A stretch of DNA of 64,000 bases, taken from the NCBI RefSeq assembly GCF_009708215.1, contig NZ_CP046175.1, positions 868,001 through 932,000 of the forward strand. Reading direction: 5' to 3'. The stretch is from Occultella kanbiaonis. Its GTDB lineage: Bacteria; Actinomycetota; Actinomycetes; Actinomycetales; Beutenbergiaceae. How positions within the stretch are numbered: the first letter of the stretch is position 1; each line of letters starts with the position of its first letter. Of this stretch, positions 16,783-25,222 are shown piece after piece. A program made the position numbers and the translations under genes. The notes below the pieces were generated by a model, which was not told where the DNA came from, did no database searches, and worked only from the letters and a program-made list of their open reading frames with translations.

Positions 16783-17835
16783 ATGAGTGACGCCTCCTTC
16801 GCCTTCCTCGTCCACCCGCGCACCCGCCTGGCCCCGGACCTTGGCCTGATCTGGGCGCCGCTGGCCCGCGTGCCGGAGCGCTACTACGACCTGGCACTGC
16901 GCCGGCTGCCGCTTCGGCCGTTCACGATGGCCGGGGTCCAGATCGACGACCGGCGGGTCGGCCGCATCGTGATGGTGCCCTACGGCGCGCGGCATCTGCT
17001 CGAGGCGCCCGTGGAGGGACGCGCCCGGGTGCACCGGGCCGTCGACGTGGCCGCCCGCACCGGGGCCGAGATGGTGGGTCTCGGGGCGCTCACCGCGACC
17101 GTGACCCGCGGCGGCTCGAGCCTGTCCGGGTGCACCGACGTCGGCGTCACCAACGGCAACGCCTTCACGGCCGCCATCGTGGACACCCAGGCCCGCCAAC
17201 TCCTGGACGGCCGAGCCGGTGCACCCGGCCGGCGCGTGGCCGTCGTCGGGGCGAGCGGCAGCGTCGGCGGCGCGGTCAGCGAGCTCCTCGCCGCGGACGC
17301 CGCGGTCGACCACCTCAGCCTCATCGCCCGGTCCCGTCCCCGGCTGGAGGCGCTCGCGGACCGGATCGGCCCCCGGGTGCCGACCACGATCGGCACGGAC
17401 CTGACCGGCCTGGCCGACGCGGACCTGATCATCCTGCTCACGGCCTCCGCCGATGCCCTGGTGCGGCCGGAGCACCTGGCCCCGGGCGCCGTCGTCCTGG
17501 ATGCGACGCAACCACGCAACACCGCACCCGACCTGCTCGTCGCCCGCCCGGACGTGACCATCGTCGACGGCGGGATCGTGAGCATCCCGAGCCTGCGCCT
17601 GACCGGCGGGGACATCGGGCTGCCGAACGGCCGGGCCTACGCCTGCTTCGCCGAGACCGCGCTGCTGTCCCTGACCGGCCACACCGGGCACTTCTGCCTC
17701 GGCGTGCCGACGCTCGAGCAGGTCGCCCACACCCGGGCCCTCGCCGCGGACCTGGCCCACCTCGGCTTCACCCCCGCCGCACCCACCTCCTTCGGCAGAC
17801 CCCTGGCCGAGACCACGACGTTGGTGGCGGCATGA
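16783..17835 (+). CDS. Acyl-ACP-reductase-like (AAR family) oxidoreductase
   Basis: This 350-residue protein follows the cyanobacterial long-chain acyl-ACP reductase along most of its length. It has a FAFLVHPRT opening and AEMVGLGALTATVT, the VTNGNAFTAA stretch before the nucleotide fold, then VAVVGASGSVGGAV with SLIARSRPRLEAL, and near the end GRAYACFAETALL. Cys288 in ACFAE corresponds by local alignment to the cysteine proposed to carry the acyl group in the cyanobacterial enzyme. The predicted reaction is NADPH-dependent reduction of an acyl thioester to an aldehyde. Databases often mislabel such proteins as shikimate dehydrogenase-like. A coupled NDH-2-like gene follows with an ATGA overlap. 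Confidence 0.7.
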   Translation: MSDASFAFLVHPRTRLAPDLGLIWAPLARVPERYYDLALRRLPLRPFTMAGVQIDDRRVGRIVMVPYGARHLLEAPVEGRARVHRAVDVAARTGAEMVGLGALTATVTRGGSSLSGCTDVGVTNGNAFTAAIVDTQARQLLDGRAGAPGRRVAVVGASGSVGGAVSELLAADAAVDHLSLIARSRPRLEALADRIGPRVPTTIGTDLTGLADADLIILLTASADALVRPEHLAPGAVVLDATQPRNTAPDLLVARPDVTIVDGGIVSIPSLRLTGGDIGLPNGRAYACFAETALLSLTGHTGHFCLGVPTLEQVAHTRALAADLAHLGFTPAAPTSFGRPLAETTTLVAA

Positions 17836-19214
17836 ACGCCCGGGTGGTGCTGCTCGGCGGCGGCTACGTGACCCTGTTCGCCTACCGCGCACTGATGCGC
17901 CGCCTCGGTCGCCAGATCCGCAGCGGCCGGGTCGAGATCGTCGTGATCAGCCCCGACGACGCACACAGCTTCCACGGCTTCACCGGCGAGGTGATCGCGG
18001 GGATCCTGCCGTACGAGCGCACCCGGACGCCGTTGGCGGAGGTCATGCCGCACGCCCGGATCCTGCCCGCGCGAGCCGTGCGCATCGACCGTCGGCAGCG
18101 CCTCGTCGAGATCGAACGCGTCGACGACGGCGTCCGTTCCGATCTCTCCTACACGGCGCTCGTGGTGGGTACCGGTGGGCGCGAGCCCGTTGGCCGGGTT
18201 CCGGGGATGGCCCACCACGGGCGCACGCTGCGCGGCCCGGGGGACATCCTGGCCCTCTCCGACCGGGTCGCGACGGCCGTCGACGCAACGGCCGGCAGCG
18301 TGGATCGTCGGATCCTCGTGGTCGGCGGCGGCCTGGCCGGCGTGGAGCTCGCCGCGGCCGCGGCCGACCGTGGCGCCGGCGACCTGCAGGTCACCCTGGT
18401 CCACTCCGGGCCACGCCTGCTGCCCGAGCTCGACGACCAGCCCCGGCTGCGCGCCCGCGCCCGCGCCGAGCTGATCCGGCTCGGGGTCGCGGTGCGCACC
18501 GGGGTGCGGGTGGCCGCCGTGGACGACGGCGGGGCACGCCTGGCCGACGGGACCTACCTGCGCGCGGGGACCGTCATCGCCACGGTCGGGCAGTCGCCGG
18601 TCGCGATCGGGGGCCTCGAGGAGTTCGGCGACGAGCGCGGGCGACTCGCCACCGGGCCGGACCTGTCCGTGACCACCGGGATCTGGGCGGCGGGGGATGC
18701 CGCACGGGTGGTCCGTCCGGGCACCCGCGAGCCGGTCCCGGCGAACGCACTCTGGGCGATCAAGGCGGGTGCGCACGCGGGCGCGAACGTGGCCGCGAGC
18801 CTGCACACCGACCTCGGGCTGCCCGGGTACGCGGGCCGGGTCCGGCGGCCGTTCACCTATCGCGGGCTCGGCCGCGCCGCGTCCTTCGGGCTCGGCCGCT
18901 CGATCAGCGAGCTCTACGGGATCCCGTTCACCGGTGCCCTGGCGTGGGTGCTGCGGATGGTGTTCTTCATGCGCTTCATGCCGTCCCGACGGCGGGCGCT
19001 CGCCGTCGTGGGCGACCTCGTCTCCGTCCGTGGCCGGGTGCGCGGCGGGCGCGGCGTGCAGCAGGTCGTGCCGACGGCCGGGGGCGGGTCCTCGGTCAGT
19101 CGGTCCGGGGTGCCGCAGGTCGTGCCGGCGGCGGCCGGGGCCGGGGCCTCGGTCAGTCGGTCCGGCTCGCGGCCGGAGCCGGCGCCCTCTCGCCTGCCGG
19201 TGCGGCAGGCGTAG
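17832..19214 (+). CDS. NDH-2-like NAD(P)H/FAD-dependent oxidoreductase
   Basis: This 460-residue flavoprotein has an N-terminal FAD-binding VVLLGGGYVTLFAYRAL and a second Rossmann motif ILVVGGGLAGVELAAA near 160. The flavin motif is TTGIWAAGDAARV near 285. The C-terminal part (about 360-385) has amphipathic to hydrophobic segments such as FTGALAWVLRMVFFM, as in membrane-bound type II NADH dehydrogenases. The last 50 residues are a low-complexity tail built on an imperfect 18/19-residue tandem repeat. It is translationally coupled to the AAR-like gene (ATGA overlap). Its 3' end overlaps the convergent MFS gene by 62 bp. A role in supplying or removing electrons for the AAR reaction is only inference. 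Confidence 0.78.
   Translation: MNARVVLLGGGYVTLFAYRALMRRLGRQIRSGRVEIVVISPDDAHSFHGFTGEVIAGILPYERTRTPLAEVMPHARILPARAVRIDRRQRLVEIERVDDGVRSDLSYTALVVGTGGREPVGRVPGMAHHGRTLRGPGDILALSDRVATAVDATAGSVDRRILVVGGGLAGVELAAAAADRGAGDLQVTLVHSGPRLLPELDDQPRLRARARAELIRLGVAVRTGVRVAAVDDGGARLADGTYLRAGTVIATVGQSPVAIGGLEEFGDERGRLATGPDLSVTTGIWAAGDAARVVRPGTREPVPANALWAIKAGAHAGANVAASLHTDLGLPGYAGRVRRPFTYRGLGRAASFGLGRSISELYGIPFTGALAWVLRMVFFMRFMPSRRRALAVVGDLVSVRGRVRGGRGVQQVVPTAGGGSSVSRSGVPQVVPAAAGAGASVSRSGSRPEPAPSRLPVRQA
19053..19163 (+). repeat. Two-copy tandem repeat at the 3' end of the NDH-2-like gene
   Basis: Two units (19053-19106, 54 bp, and 19107-19163, 57 bp) encode GVQQVVPTAGGGSSVSRS and GVPQVVPAAAGAGASVSRS. The second unit contains the stop codon of the convergent MFS gene at 19153, so the duplication copied the 3' tip of that gene as well. 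Confidence 0.85.
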
Positions 19215-20487
19215 CGCGTCCACTGAGCACCCTCGCCAGGCCCACCACCACGAGCCCCGCGACCGGGACCACGAGCAGGCCGACGCGCAGGCTGGTCGCA
19301 TCGGCCACCAGGCCGACCAGGGGCGGCGAGAGGAGGAACCCGAGTCGCATCAGCCAGGACACGACGGTCAGCCCCGTGCCGTGGCGCAGACCGGGAAGTT
19401 CATCCGCCTCGTGCATGGCCGCCGGGACGAGCGTCGCGACGCCGAATCCGGCGGCGGCGAACCCGGCGATCGTGCCGGGCACGGTGGGGAATGCCAGCGC
19501 GGCACCCATCCCGAGCGCGGCGATCAGGCCACCCGTCCGGGCAACGGCTCGCTGCCCGAACCGGTCCACGAAGGAGTCCCCGAGCAGCCGTCCCACGAAT
19601 TGCGCGCCGACGAGCGCGATGTAGCCGGTCGCGGCCAGCGCGGCGGGTGCGCCGAGGTCATCGGACAGGTAGAGCGTGGCCCACGAGTTGCCGGCATCCT
19701 CTACGACCGCACCGGCGGTCGCCACCAGCACCAGGGCGACCAGCACCCACACGGTGTGCGGGCTCACCCGCGTCGGTCGCGGCGCCGGGGGCGACACCCC
19801 ACCCGAGGCGCCCGCCGCACCGTCGGCGTCGACGGCCGGCGCGACCAGCTGCGTGGTGCCGGGCTGCGTGGTGCCGTCGGCCGCCACGGTGGCGTGCTCG
19901 TCGTCGCGTCCCGGGAGACAGAACCGCAGCGCCACCAGGGACACCGTCCCGAACAGCACCGCCGAGACACTCAGGTGCACCCCCAGCGGCAGCCCCAGGG
20001 CGATCGCGGCAGCGGCCATCGAACCCCCGAGGACCGCGCCGATCGACCACACCGCATGGAAGGAGTTGATGATCGAGCGCCCGTAGCGGCGCTGCACCCG
20101 CAGCCCGTGGGCGTTCTGCGCGACGTCCGTGATCGCGTCCATCGCTCCACCGAGGAACAGCGCGAGGGCGAACAGCCCCACCGACGGTGAGAGACCGGCG
20201 GTGAGCACGCCGATGGCGGTGAGGATCGTGCCGGCCACCGCGACGCGTCCCGAGCCGAACCGGCGGATCAGGGTCGCGGCCGCCAGACCGGCGGCGACGG
20301 CCCCGGCCGGGAAGGCCGCGATCACCAGGCCGTAGGTGGCGTTCTCGAGCCCGAGCGCGGCCTTGATCTCCGGGTAGCGCGGCAGCAGGTTCGCGAACAG
20401 CGCACCGTTGGTCAGGAACAGGGCGGCAACCGCGCCGCGGGCACGGCGGTCGACCGGCGCGGGGAGGGTTCGGACAGAGGCACTCAT
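19153..20487 (-). CDS. MFS transporter
   Basis: This is a 444-residue protein of about 12 membrane helices. A hydrophilic Thr/Asp/Pro-rich loop lies near the middle, as usual between the two six-helix halves. An early DAITDVAQNAHGLRVQRRYGRSIINSFHAVWS stretch spans the loop after helix 4 and resembles YbjJ-like members. The substrate is unknown. ATG 20487 is chosen because a TACGAT box stands 7 nt before it, giving a leaderless transcript; that box is inside the 20-bp palindrome proposed as the TetR operator. It is divergent from the acetyltransferase/TetR genes and overlaps the NDH-2-like gene at the 3' end. Confidence 0.8.
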   Translation of the reverse strand: MSASVRTLPAPVDRRARGAVAALFLTNGALFANLLPRYPEIKAALGLENATYGLVIAAFPAGAVAAGLAAATLIRRFGSGRVAVAGTILTAIGVLTAGLSPSVGLFALALFLGGAMDAITDVAQNAHGLRVQRRYGRSIINSFHAVWSIGAVLGGSMAAAAIALGLPLGVHLSVSAVLFGTVSLVALRFCLPGRDDEHATVAADGTTQPGTTQLVAPAVDADGAAGASGGVSPPAPRPTRVSPHTVWVLVALVLVATAGAVVEDAGNSWATLYLSDDLGAPAALAATGYIALVGAQFVGRLLGDSFVDRFGQRAVARTGGLIAALGMGAALAFPTVPGTIAGFAAAGFGVATLVPAAMHEADELPGLRHGTGLTVVSWLMRLGFLLSPPLVGLVADATSLRVGLLVVPVAGLVVVGLARVLSGRATPAAPAGERAPAPAASRTD

Positions 20488-20505
20488 ATGTACGATCGTA
20501 CATAT
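20486..20505. promoter_or_regulatory. Perfect 20-bp palindrome, likely TetR operator
   Basis: ATATGTACGA is followed directly by its reverse complement TCGTACATAT. The site overlaps the MFS start codon and its TACGAT box on one side. On the other side it covers the region upstream of the acetyltransferase -10 box (20513-20518). Binding here should block both divergent promoters. The TetR gene at 21115 is the natural candidate. Confidence 0.75.
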
Positions 20506-20512
20506 CGCGGGA

Positions 20513-20525
20513 TAGGATCGTGACA
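20513..20525 (+). promoter_or_regulatory. -10 box and probable leaderless start of the acetyltransferase gene
   Basis: TAGGAT (20513-20518) is followed by 6 nt and the ATG at 20525, the spacing expected if transcription begins at the start codon. AGGA within the same bases could alternatively act as a ribosome site. Confidence 0.5.
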
Positions 20526-21109
20526 TGAGCTCGGACGGCCACTTCGCGGGCGACCCCCGCACGAACCGGGAGCGGATGCTCGCCGGTGACCTCTACATCG
20601 CTGACGACCCGGAGAACGCACGGCTGGCGCAGCGCGCGGTCCGGCTCCAGGAGGCGTATCGCCGGGCCTGCGCCGAGGATGAGGAGTCCGCGCGGGCGAT
20701 CCTCACCGAACTGCTCGGGACGCTCGGAGAGGCGGCGTTCGTCAAGGCGCCGCTGTTCGTCGACTACGGCGAGAACCTGCACATCGGCGCCCGCACGTTC
20801 GTCAACTACAACCTGGTTGCGCTCGACGTGGCGACCATCACGATCGGCGCCGACTGCCAGATCGGCCCGAACGTCCAGCTGCTCACGCCGACCCACCCGG
20901 TGGAGCCCGGTCCACGGCGGGACAAGCTCGAGGCGGCGCGACCGATCACGATCGGGGACAACGTCTGGCTCGGCGGCGGCGTCATCGTGTGCCCGGGCGT
21001 GAGCATCGGGGACGACTCGGTGATCGGCGCCGGCGCGGTGGTGACGAGGGACATCGGCGCGGGTGTGGTCGCAGTCGGCAACCCCGCCCGCGTGGTCCGG
21101 AGCGTGTGA
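20525..21109 (+). CDS. Maltose/galactoside O-acetyltransferase family protein (left-handed beta helix)
   Basis: This 194-residue protein has an N-terminal helical segment (NRERMLAGDLYIADDPE) typical of the Maa/LacA group. Hexapeptide repeats follow, including ITIGADCQIGPNVQL, ITIGDNVWLGGGVIVCPGV and SVIGAGAVVTRDI, ending in VGNPARVVR. It should form a trimer and transfer acetyl from acetyl-CoA to a sugar or similar acceptor; the catalytic His is in LLTPTHPVEP. The TetR gene begins 5 bp later, so the two form an operon. Together with the divergent MFS pump this looks like a detoxification pair: acetylate the compound, then export it (inference). Confidence 0.85.
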   Translation: MSSDGHFAGDPRTNRERMLAGDLYIADDPENARLAQRAVRLQEAYRRACAEDEESARAILTELLGTLGEAAFVKAPLFVDYGENLHIGARTFVNYNLVALDVATITIGADCQIGPNVQLLTPTHPVEPGPRRDKLEAARPITIGDNVWLGGGVIVCPGVSIGDDSVIGAGAVVTRDIGAGVVAVGNPARVVRSV

Positions 21110-21114
21110 GACCC

Positions 21115-21702
21115 ATGTCCGGTGCGCTGGGGAGCTCGAGCAGGCCGGCGCCTCGGCGGGTCCGCAGGTTCGACCCGGACCGGCGGGAGCGAATCGTCGG
21201 GGCCTGCCTCGATGTCATCGCCGAGCATGGCGTGGCGGGCACGAGTCACCGGCGGGTGGCGGCGGCGGCGGACGTCCCGCTCGGCTCGATGACCTACCAC
21301 TTCACCGGCATGGACGGCCTACTGCACGAGGCCTTCGGCGCCTTCACCGCCGAGGTGATCGCCACGTTCGAGCGGCGGATGGCGCAGGCCGGCGACGCAG
21401 AGGCGGCGCGAGCAGCCCTCGTCACCCTGATCAGCGACGACCTGCTCAGCACCCACCGGGACCTGGTCCTGACGCACGAGCTGTACACGCTCGCCGCTCG
21501 TGAGGAGTCCTATCGCGCGCTCACGAACGCCTGGATGAACGCCAGCCGAGCCGCGCTGGAACGCCACTTCGACCCGACCACCGCACGGATCGTGGACGCC
21601 CTCATCGAGGGGCTGACCATCCACCGTGCCCTCGACACGCAGCCGCAGGACCGGGCGGTCGTCGCCTCGGCCATCGCGCGGGTCTGCGCCGGGTCCGCGT
21701 AG
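21115..21702 (+). CDS. TetR/AcrR-family transcriptional regulator
   Basis: This 195-residue regulator has an N-terminal helix-turn-helix in ERIVGACLDVIAEHGVAG, continuing TSHRRVAAAADVPLGSMTYHF (about 23-65), the standard TetR DNA-binding unit. The C-terminal helical ligand domain is not assignable. Transcribed with the acetyltransferase (5-bp gap), it probably represses that operon and the divergent MFS gene through the palindrome at 20486-20505, so the module would be self-regulated. It converges with the antiporter gene with a 40-bp gap. Confidence 0.88.
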   Translation: MSGALGSSSRPAPRRVRRFDPDRRERIVGACLDVIAEHGVAGTSHRRVAAAADVPLGSMTYHFTGMDGLLHEAFGAFTAEVIATFERRMAQAGDAEAARAALVTLISDDLLSTHRDLVLTHELYTLAAREESYRALTNAWMNASRAALERHFDPTTARIVDALIEGLTIHRALDTQPQDRAVVASAIARVCAGSA

Positions 21703-21742
21703 ACGGTCAGCGCTGCGACAGATCGATCCGGTGGCCGTCGGC

Positions 21743-22714
21743 TCAGGTGCGGGCGACGATCAGGTAGGTCAGGTAGGCCACGTACGCGGCGACGAAGATC
21801 GCGCCCTCGATCCGGTTGATCTTGCGCCCGGACACGAACACCGGGATGCACGCGATGGCCACGCCGAACATCAGGACCAGATCGACCCGGAGCACCTCGG
21901 CGGGTACCGCGATCGCGGCCGGGGAGGCGATCATGGTCGCACCGAGGATGAACACGATGTTGTACACGCTCGAGCCGAGCAGGTTGCCGAGCGCGATGTC
22001 CCGGTCACCCTTGATCGTGGAGACGATCGTGGTGACCAGTTCCGGGGCCGAGGTGCCGATCGCGATGATGGTCAGGCCGATGACCGCCTCGGACACACCG
22101 AGGTCGGTGGCGATCTCGACGGCGCCGCCGACGAGCAGGTCCGAGCCGAACACGATGATCGCGATACCGCCAACGAGCAGGAGCAGGTCGATGAGGCCAC
22201 GCCGGCCGGTGCGTGCGCGTTCGGGGACCTCGTACTCCTCCTCGTAGGTGTGCTTGATCGCCGGGGTCTCGCGCTTCGCGGTGCGCACGATGAGCAGCGT
22301 GTAGGCAAGCCCCGCGCCGAGCAGGAGGACGCCCTCCCAGAGCGACAGGACGCCGTCGAGCGCCAGCAGCACGAGCAGGACGGACGCGACCAGCATGGCC
22401 GGCAGGTCCATCCGGATCGTCCGGGTCTCCAACGGGATCGGCCGGATCAGCGCGCTCAGCCCGAGGATCAGCAGCAGGTTGACGATGTTCGTGCCGACGA
22501 TGTTGCCGATGGCGAGCCCGGCGCTGCCGGAGGTGGCCGCCTGGAGGCCGATCGCCAGCTCGGGCATCGAGGTGCCGAGCGAGACGACCGTGAGGCCGAC
22601 GACGATCGGAGAGATGCCCAGGCGGGCGGCGAGGTTCGACCCGCCGCGGACGAGGAGCTCGGCGCCGCCGATCAGCGCAAGGAGTCCGAGGAGGATGGCT
22701 ATCGGGGCGGGCAT
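21743..22714 (-). CDS. Calcium/sodium antiporter (CaCA family, YrbG-like)
   Basis: This 323-residue membrane protein has the two inverted alpha-repeats of the cation/Ca2+ exchanger family: VSLGTSMPELAIG in the N-terminal half and IAIGTSAPELVTT in the C-terminal half. An acidic cytoplasmic loop (HTYEEEYEVPERA) sits between them. About ten helices are predicted. It should exchange Ca2+ for Na+ or H+ across the membrane. It is followed on the same strand direction by nothing close; the PoxB gene is upstream across a 54-bp gap and could share a transcript. Confidence 0.88.
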   Translation of the reverse strand: MPAPIAILLGLLALIGGAELLVRGGSNLAARLGISPIVVGLTVVSLGTSMPELAIGLQAATSGSAGLAIGNIVGTNIVNLLLILGLSALIRPIPLETRTIRMDLPAMLVASVLLVLLALDGVLSLWEGVLLLGAGLAYTLLIVRTAKRETPAIKHTYEEEYEVPERARTGRRGLIDLLLLVGGIAIIVFGSDLLVGGAVEIATDLGVSEAVIGLTIIAIGTSAPELVTTIVSTIKGDRDIALGNLLGSSVYNIVFILGATMIASPAAIAVPAEVLRVDLVLMFGVAIACIPVFVSGRKINRIEGAIFVAAYVAYLTYLIVART

Positions 22715-22768
22715 CGCCAGTCACAGTACCGAGCCCGAGGCAGTGGCGGGCTCGCATTCACGCGATCG

Positions 22769-24508
22769 TCAGGGGCGTGGGATGTTCCGCAGGTTCGACC
22801 GGGCCATGGACATCACCTCGGCGCCGCCACCGCCGAGGACGGCCTTGGTCATCGCCGTCGCGAAGCCCTTGATCTGCTTGCCGGTGATGCTCGGCGGGAT
22901 GGACAGCGCGTTCGGGTCCGTGACGATGTCGATCAGCGCCGGGCCGGATCGCTCGAATCCGCCGGTCAGGGCCTTGCGCAGGTCCTTGGGGTGCTCGACC
23001 CGGACGGCCGGGATCCCGATCGCCGTCGCGATGGCCGCGTAGTCCACGGTGGGGGAGTCGGTGAACGCGGACGGGAGTCCCTCGACGAGCATCTCCAGCT
23101 TCACCATGCCGAGGCTCGCGTTGTTGAACACGACGACCTTCACCGGCAGGTCGTAGTGCCGGATGGTGATCAGGTCCCCGAGCAGCATGGACAGGCCGCC
23201 GTCGCCGCACATCGCGACCACCTCGCGGCCGGGCTCGGCGAACGCCGCCCCGATCGCGTGGGGCATCGCGTTGGCCATCGAGCCGTGCAGGAACGAACCG
23301 ATCACCCGGCGGCGGCCGTTCGGGGTCAGGTAGCGCGCCGCCCACACGTTGCACATGCCGGTGTCGACGGTGAACACGGTGTCCTCGCCGGCGGTCTCGT
23401 CCAGCTGCACGGCGGCGTACTCGGGGTGGATCGGGGTGGTCCGTTCCACCTTCTTCGTGTACGCGCTCACCACCTTGTCCATGAGGGTCTCCTGCTTCTT
23501 GAGCATGGAGTTCAGGAACCGGCGGTTCGACTTGCGTCGCACCAGCGGGGCGAGCGCGAGCATCGTCTCGCGGACGTCGCCGACCACGCTCAGGTCGAGC
23601 CGGGTCCGACGGCCCAGGTGCGTCGGGTCGATGTCGATCTGGGCGGTGCGCACGTCGTCGGGCAGGAACTGGTCGTAGGGGAAGTCGGTGCCGACGAGGA
23701 CCAGCAGGTCGGCGGAGTTCATCGCCTCGAAGCAGGCGCCGTAGCCGAGCAGGCCGGACATGCCGACGTCGAACGGGTTGTCGTACTGGATGACCTCCTT
23801 GCCGCGCAGCGAGTGCCCGATCGGGGCCGCGGCCGCATCCGCCAGCGCGATCACCTCGTCGTGGGCGTCCCGGGCGCCCGCGCCGACGAAGAACGTCACC
23901 TTCTTCGCGGTGTTGATGGCGTCGGCAAGCTCGGCGACGTCCTCATCGCGCGGTACGACCCGTGGGCGGTTGCTCGTCACGCACACCGTCGGAGCCGTGT
24001 CGGAGACCTCCTCGTCCGCGACGTCGCCGGGCAGGGTCAGAACGGCGACGCCGGGCGCGCCGAGTGCGTGCGCGATCGCGGTGTTCGCGACCCGGGGCAT
24101 CTGCGAGGCGCTGGAGATCATCTCGGAGTACACCGAGCACTCGGTGAAGAGCCGGTCCGGGTGGGTCTCCTGGAAGAACTGCGTACCGATCTGGTTGGTC
24201 GGGATGTGCGAGGCGATGGCGATGACCGGCACCCGGGACCTGTTCGCGTCGTAGAGGCCGTTGATCAGGTGCAGGTTGCCAGGGCCGCAGGAGCCCGCGC
24301 ACGCCGTGAGCTCCCCGGTCACGGTCGCTTCCGCGGCTGCGGCGAACGCGGCCACCTCCTCGTGTCGCACGGAGACCCAGTCGATCCCGGCGGTGCGCCG
24401 GACTGCGTCGACCACCGGGTTCAGGCTGTCCCCGACGATCCCGTAGATCCGTTTCACCCCAGCCGACACGAGTTGGTTCACGAGCTGTTCGGCGACGGTC
24501 ACGGCCAT
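22769..24508 (-). CDS. poxB: Pyruvate oxidase/pyruvate dehydrogenase (quinone), PoxB-type
   Basis: This 579-residue thiamine-diphosphate enzyme is close in length to E. coli PoxB (572). The N-terminal PYR domain has VRHEEVAAFAAAAEA with the catalytic Glu and AGSCGPGNLHLINGLYDA. The central domain is FAD-like, and the C-terminal PP domain has the ThDP/Mg motif VAMCGDGGLSMLLGDL ending in VVFNNASLG. It oxidises pyruvate to acetate and CO2, passing electrons to quinone at the membrane. The start ATG at 24508 follows GGAGGG. Its 3' neighbour is the antiporter gene. Confidence 0.87.
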   Translation of the reverse strand: MAVTVAEQLVNQLVSAGVKRIYGIVGDSLNPVVDAVRRTAGIDWVSVRHEEVAAFAAAAEATVTGELTACAGSCGPGNLHLINGLYDANRSRVPVIAIASHIPTNQIGTQFFQETHPDRLFTECSVYSEMISSASQMPRVANTAIAHALGAPGVAVLTLPGDVADEEVSDTAPTVCVTSNRPRVVPRDEDVAELADAINTAKKVTFFVGAGARDAHDEVIALADAAAAPIGHSLRGKEVIQYDNPFDVGMSGLLGYGACFEAMNSADLLVLVGTDFPYDQFLPDDVRTAQIDIDPTHLGRRTRLDLSVVGDVRETMLALAPLVRRKSNRRFLNSMLKKQETLMDKVVSAYTKKVERTTPIHPEYAAVQLDETAGEDTVFTVDTGMCNVWAARYLTPNGRRRVIGSFLHGSMANAMPHAIGAAFAEPGREVVAMCGDGGLSMLLGDLITIRHYDLPVKVVVFNNASLGMVKLEMLVEGLPSAFTDSPTVDYAAIATAIGIPAVRVEHPKDLRKALTGGFERSGPALIDIVTDPNALSIPPSITGKQIKGFATAMTKAVLGGGGAEVMSMARSNLRNIPRP

Positions 24509-24621
24509 GGGATGTTTCCCTCCGAGCGGTGGGGGTGGACCTCGTCCATTCTCCCGGGATCCGCCGCCGGCGCCACCCGCGGAAGGGGACGTCGCTCGGC
24601 CCGGAGGTTGGTCCCGGAACG

Positions 24622-25092
24622 CTACCTGGGTGCTCCGGCGTCGCTCTCGCCGCGGCCGGCCAGCTCCTCGAGCGCGTCCGCGAGCTCGGCCACCGGGCGC
24701 CGACCGTCCAGCTCCACGCTCGCGCCGGCGCGCAGCAGCGGTTCCACGGTCTCCGTGTAGTGGGCGATCTCGGCCCGTTGCTCCGGGGTGGCGCCGTAGG
24801 GGTTCTCGGTCCGGCGCTGGACCCGCTCGAGCATCACCTCGAGCGGGGCGCTGAGCAGGACCACGTGGTCGAACCGGTCGTAGAAGCGGCCCTGGTTCTC
24901 GACCGTGCCGGACAGGAACAGGTCCTGATGCTCGTCCAGCAGCGCCGTGACGCGCGGCTCGTCCCAGGTGGCGTCCGGGAGCACCCAACCGCCCTCGTCG
25001 GTCTCGACCGTGAGGTGCCCGCGACGGCGCAACTCGGCCAGGACGGTCGTCTTGCCGGTTCCGGACATGCCCGTGAGGAGGATGCGAGCCAT
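24622..25092 (-). CDS. Small P-loop NTPase/kinase
   Basis: This 156-residue protein begins MARILLTGMSGTGKTT, a Walker A motif at residues 7-15, and carries an acidic TVETDEGGWVLPD stretch near 35-47. It has the layout of shikimate- or gluconate-kinase-like nucleoside/small-molecule kinases, but nothing identifies the acceptor. CACAAT lies 6 nt before ATG 25092, so a leaderless transcript is likely. It is divergent from the amidohydrolase gene across 130 bp. Confidence 0.72.
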   Translation of the reverse strand: MARILLTGMSGTGKTTVLAELRRRGHLTVETDEGGWVLPDATWDEPRVTALLDEHQDLFLSGTVENQGRFYDRFDHVVLLSAPLEVMLERVQRRTENPYGATPEQRAEIAHYTETVEPLLRAGASVELDGRRPVAELADALEELAGRGESDAGAPR

Positions 25093-25222
25093 GGGTGCAT
25101 TGTGGCGTGCTCCACGTCCGGGACGAACCCCGTCCCGCTCGGGATGCACGTCGCGCGCCGGCTGCGCCCGGACGGCGAGCCGGGTTGCCCGAGGTGTGGA
25201 CCCGGGGTCCAAGATGTGACCC

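Noticed and set aside
21626-24760. A 3.1-kb plus-strand open frame
   Set aside because: Its translation is Arg/Gly/Asp/His-rich without motifs, opposite to the antiporter and poxB genes, which have clear signatures.
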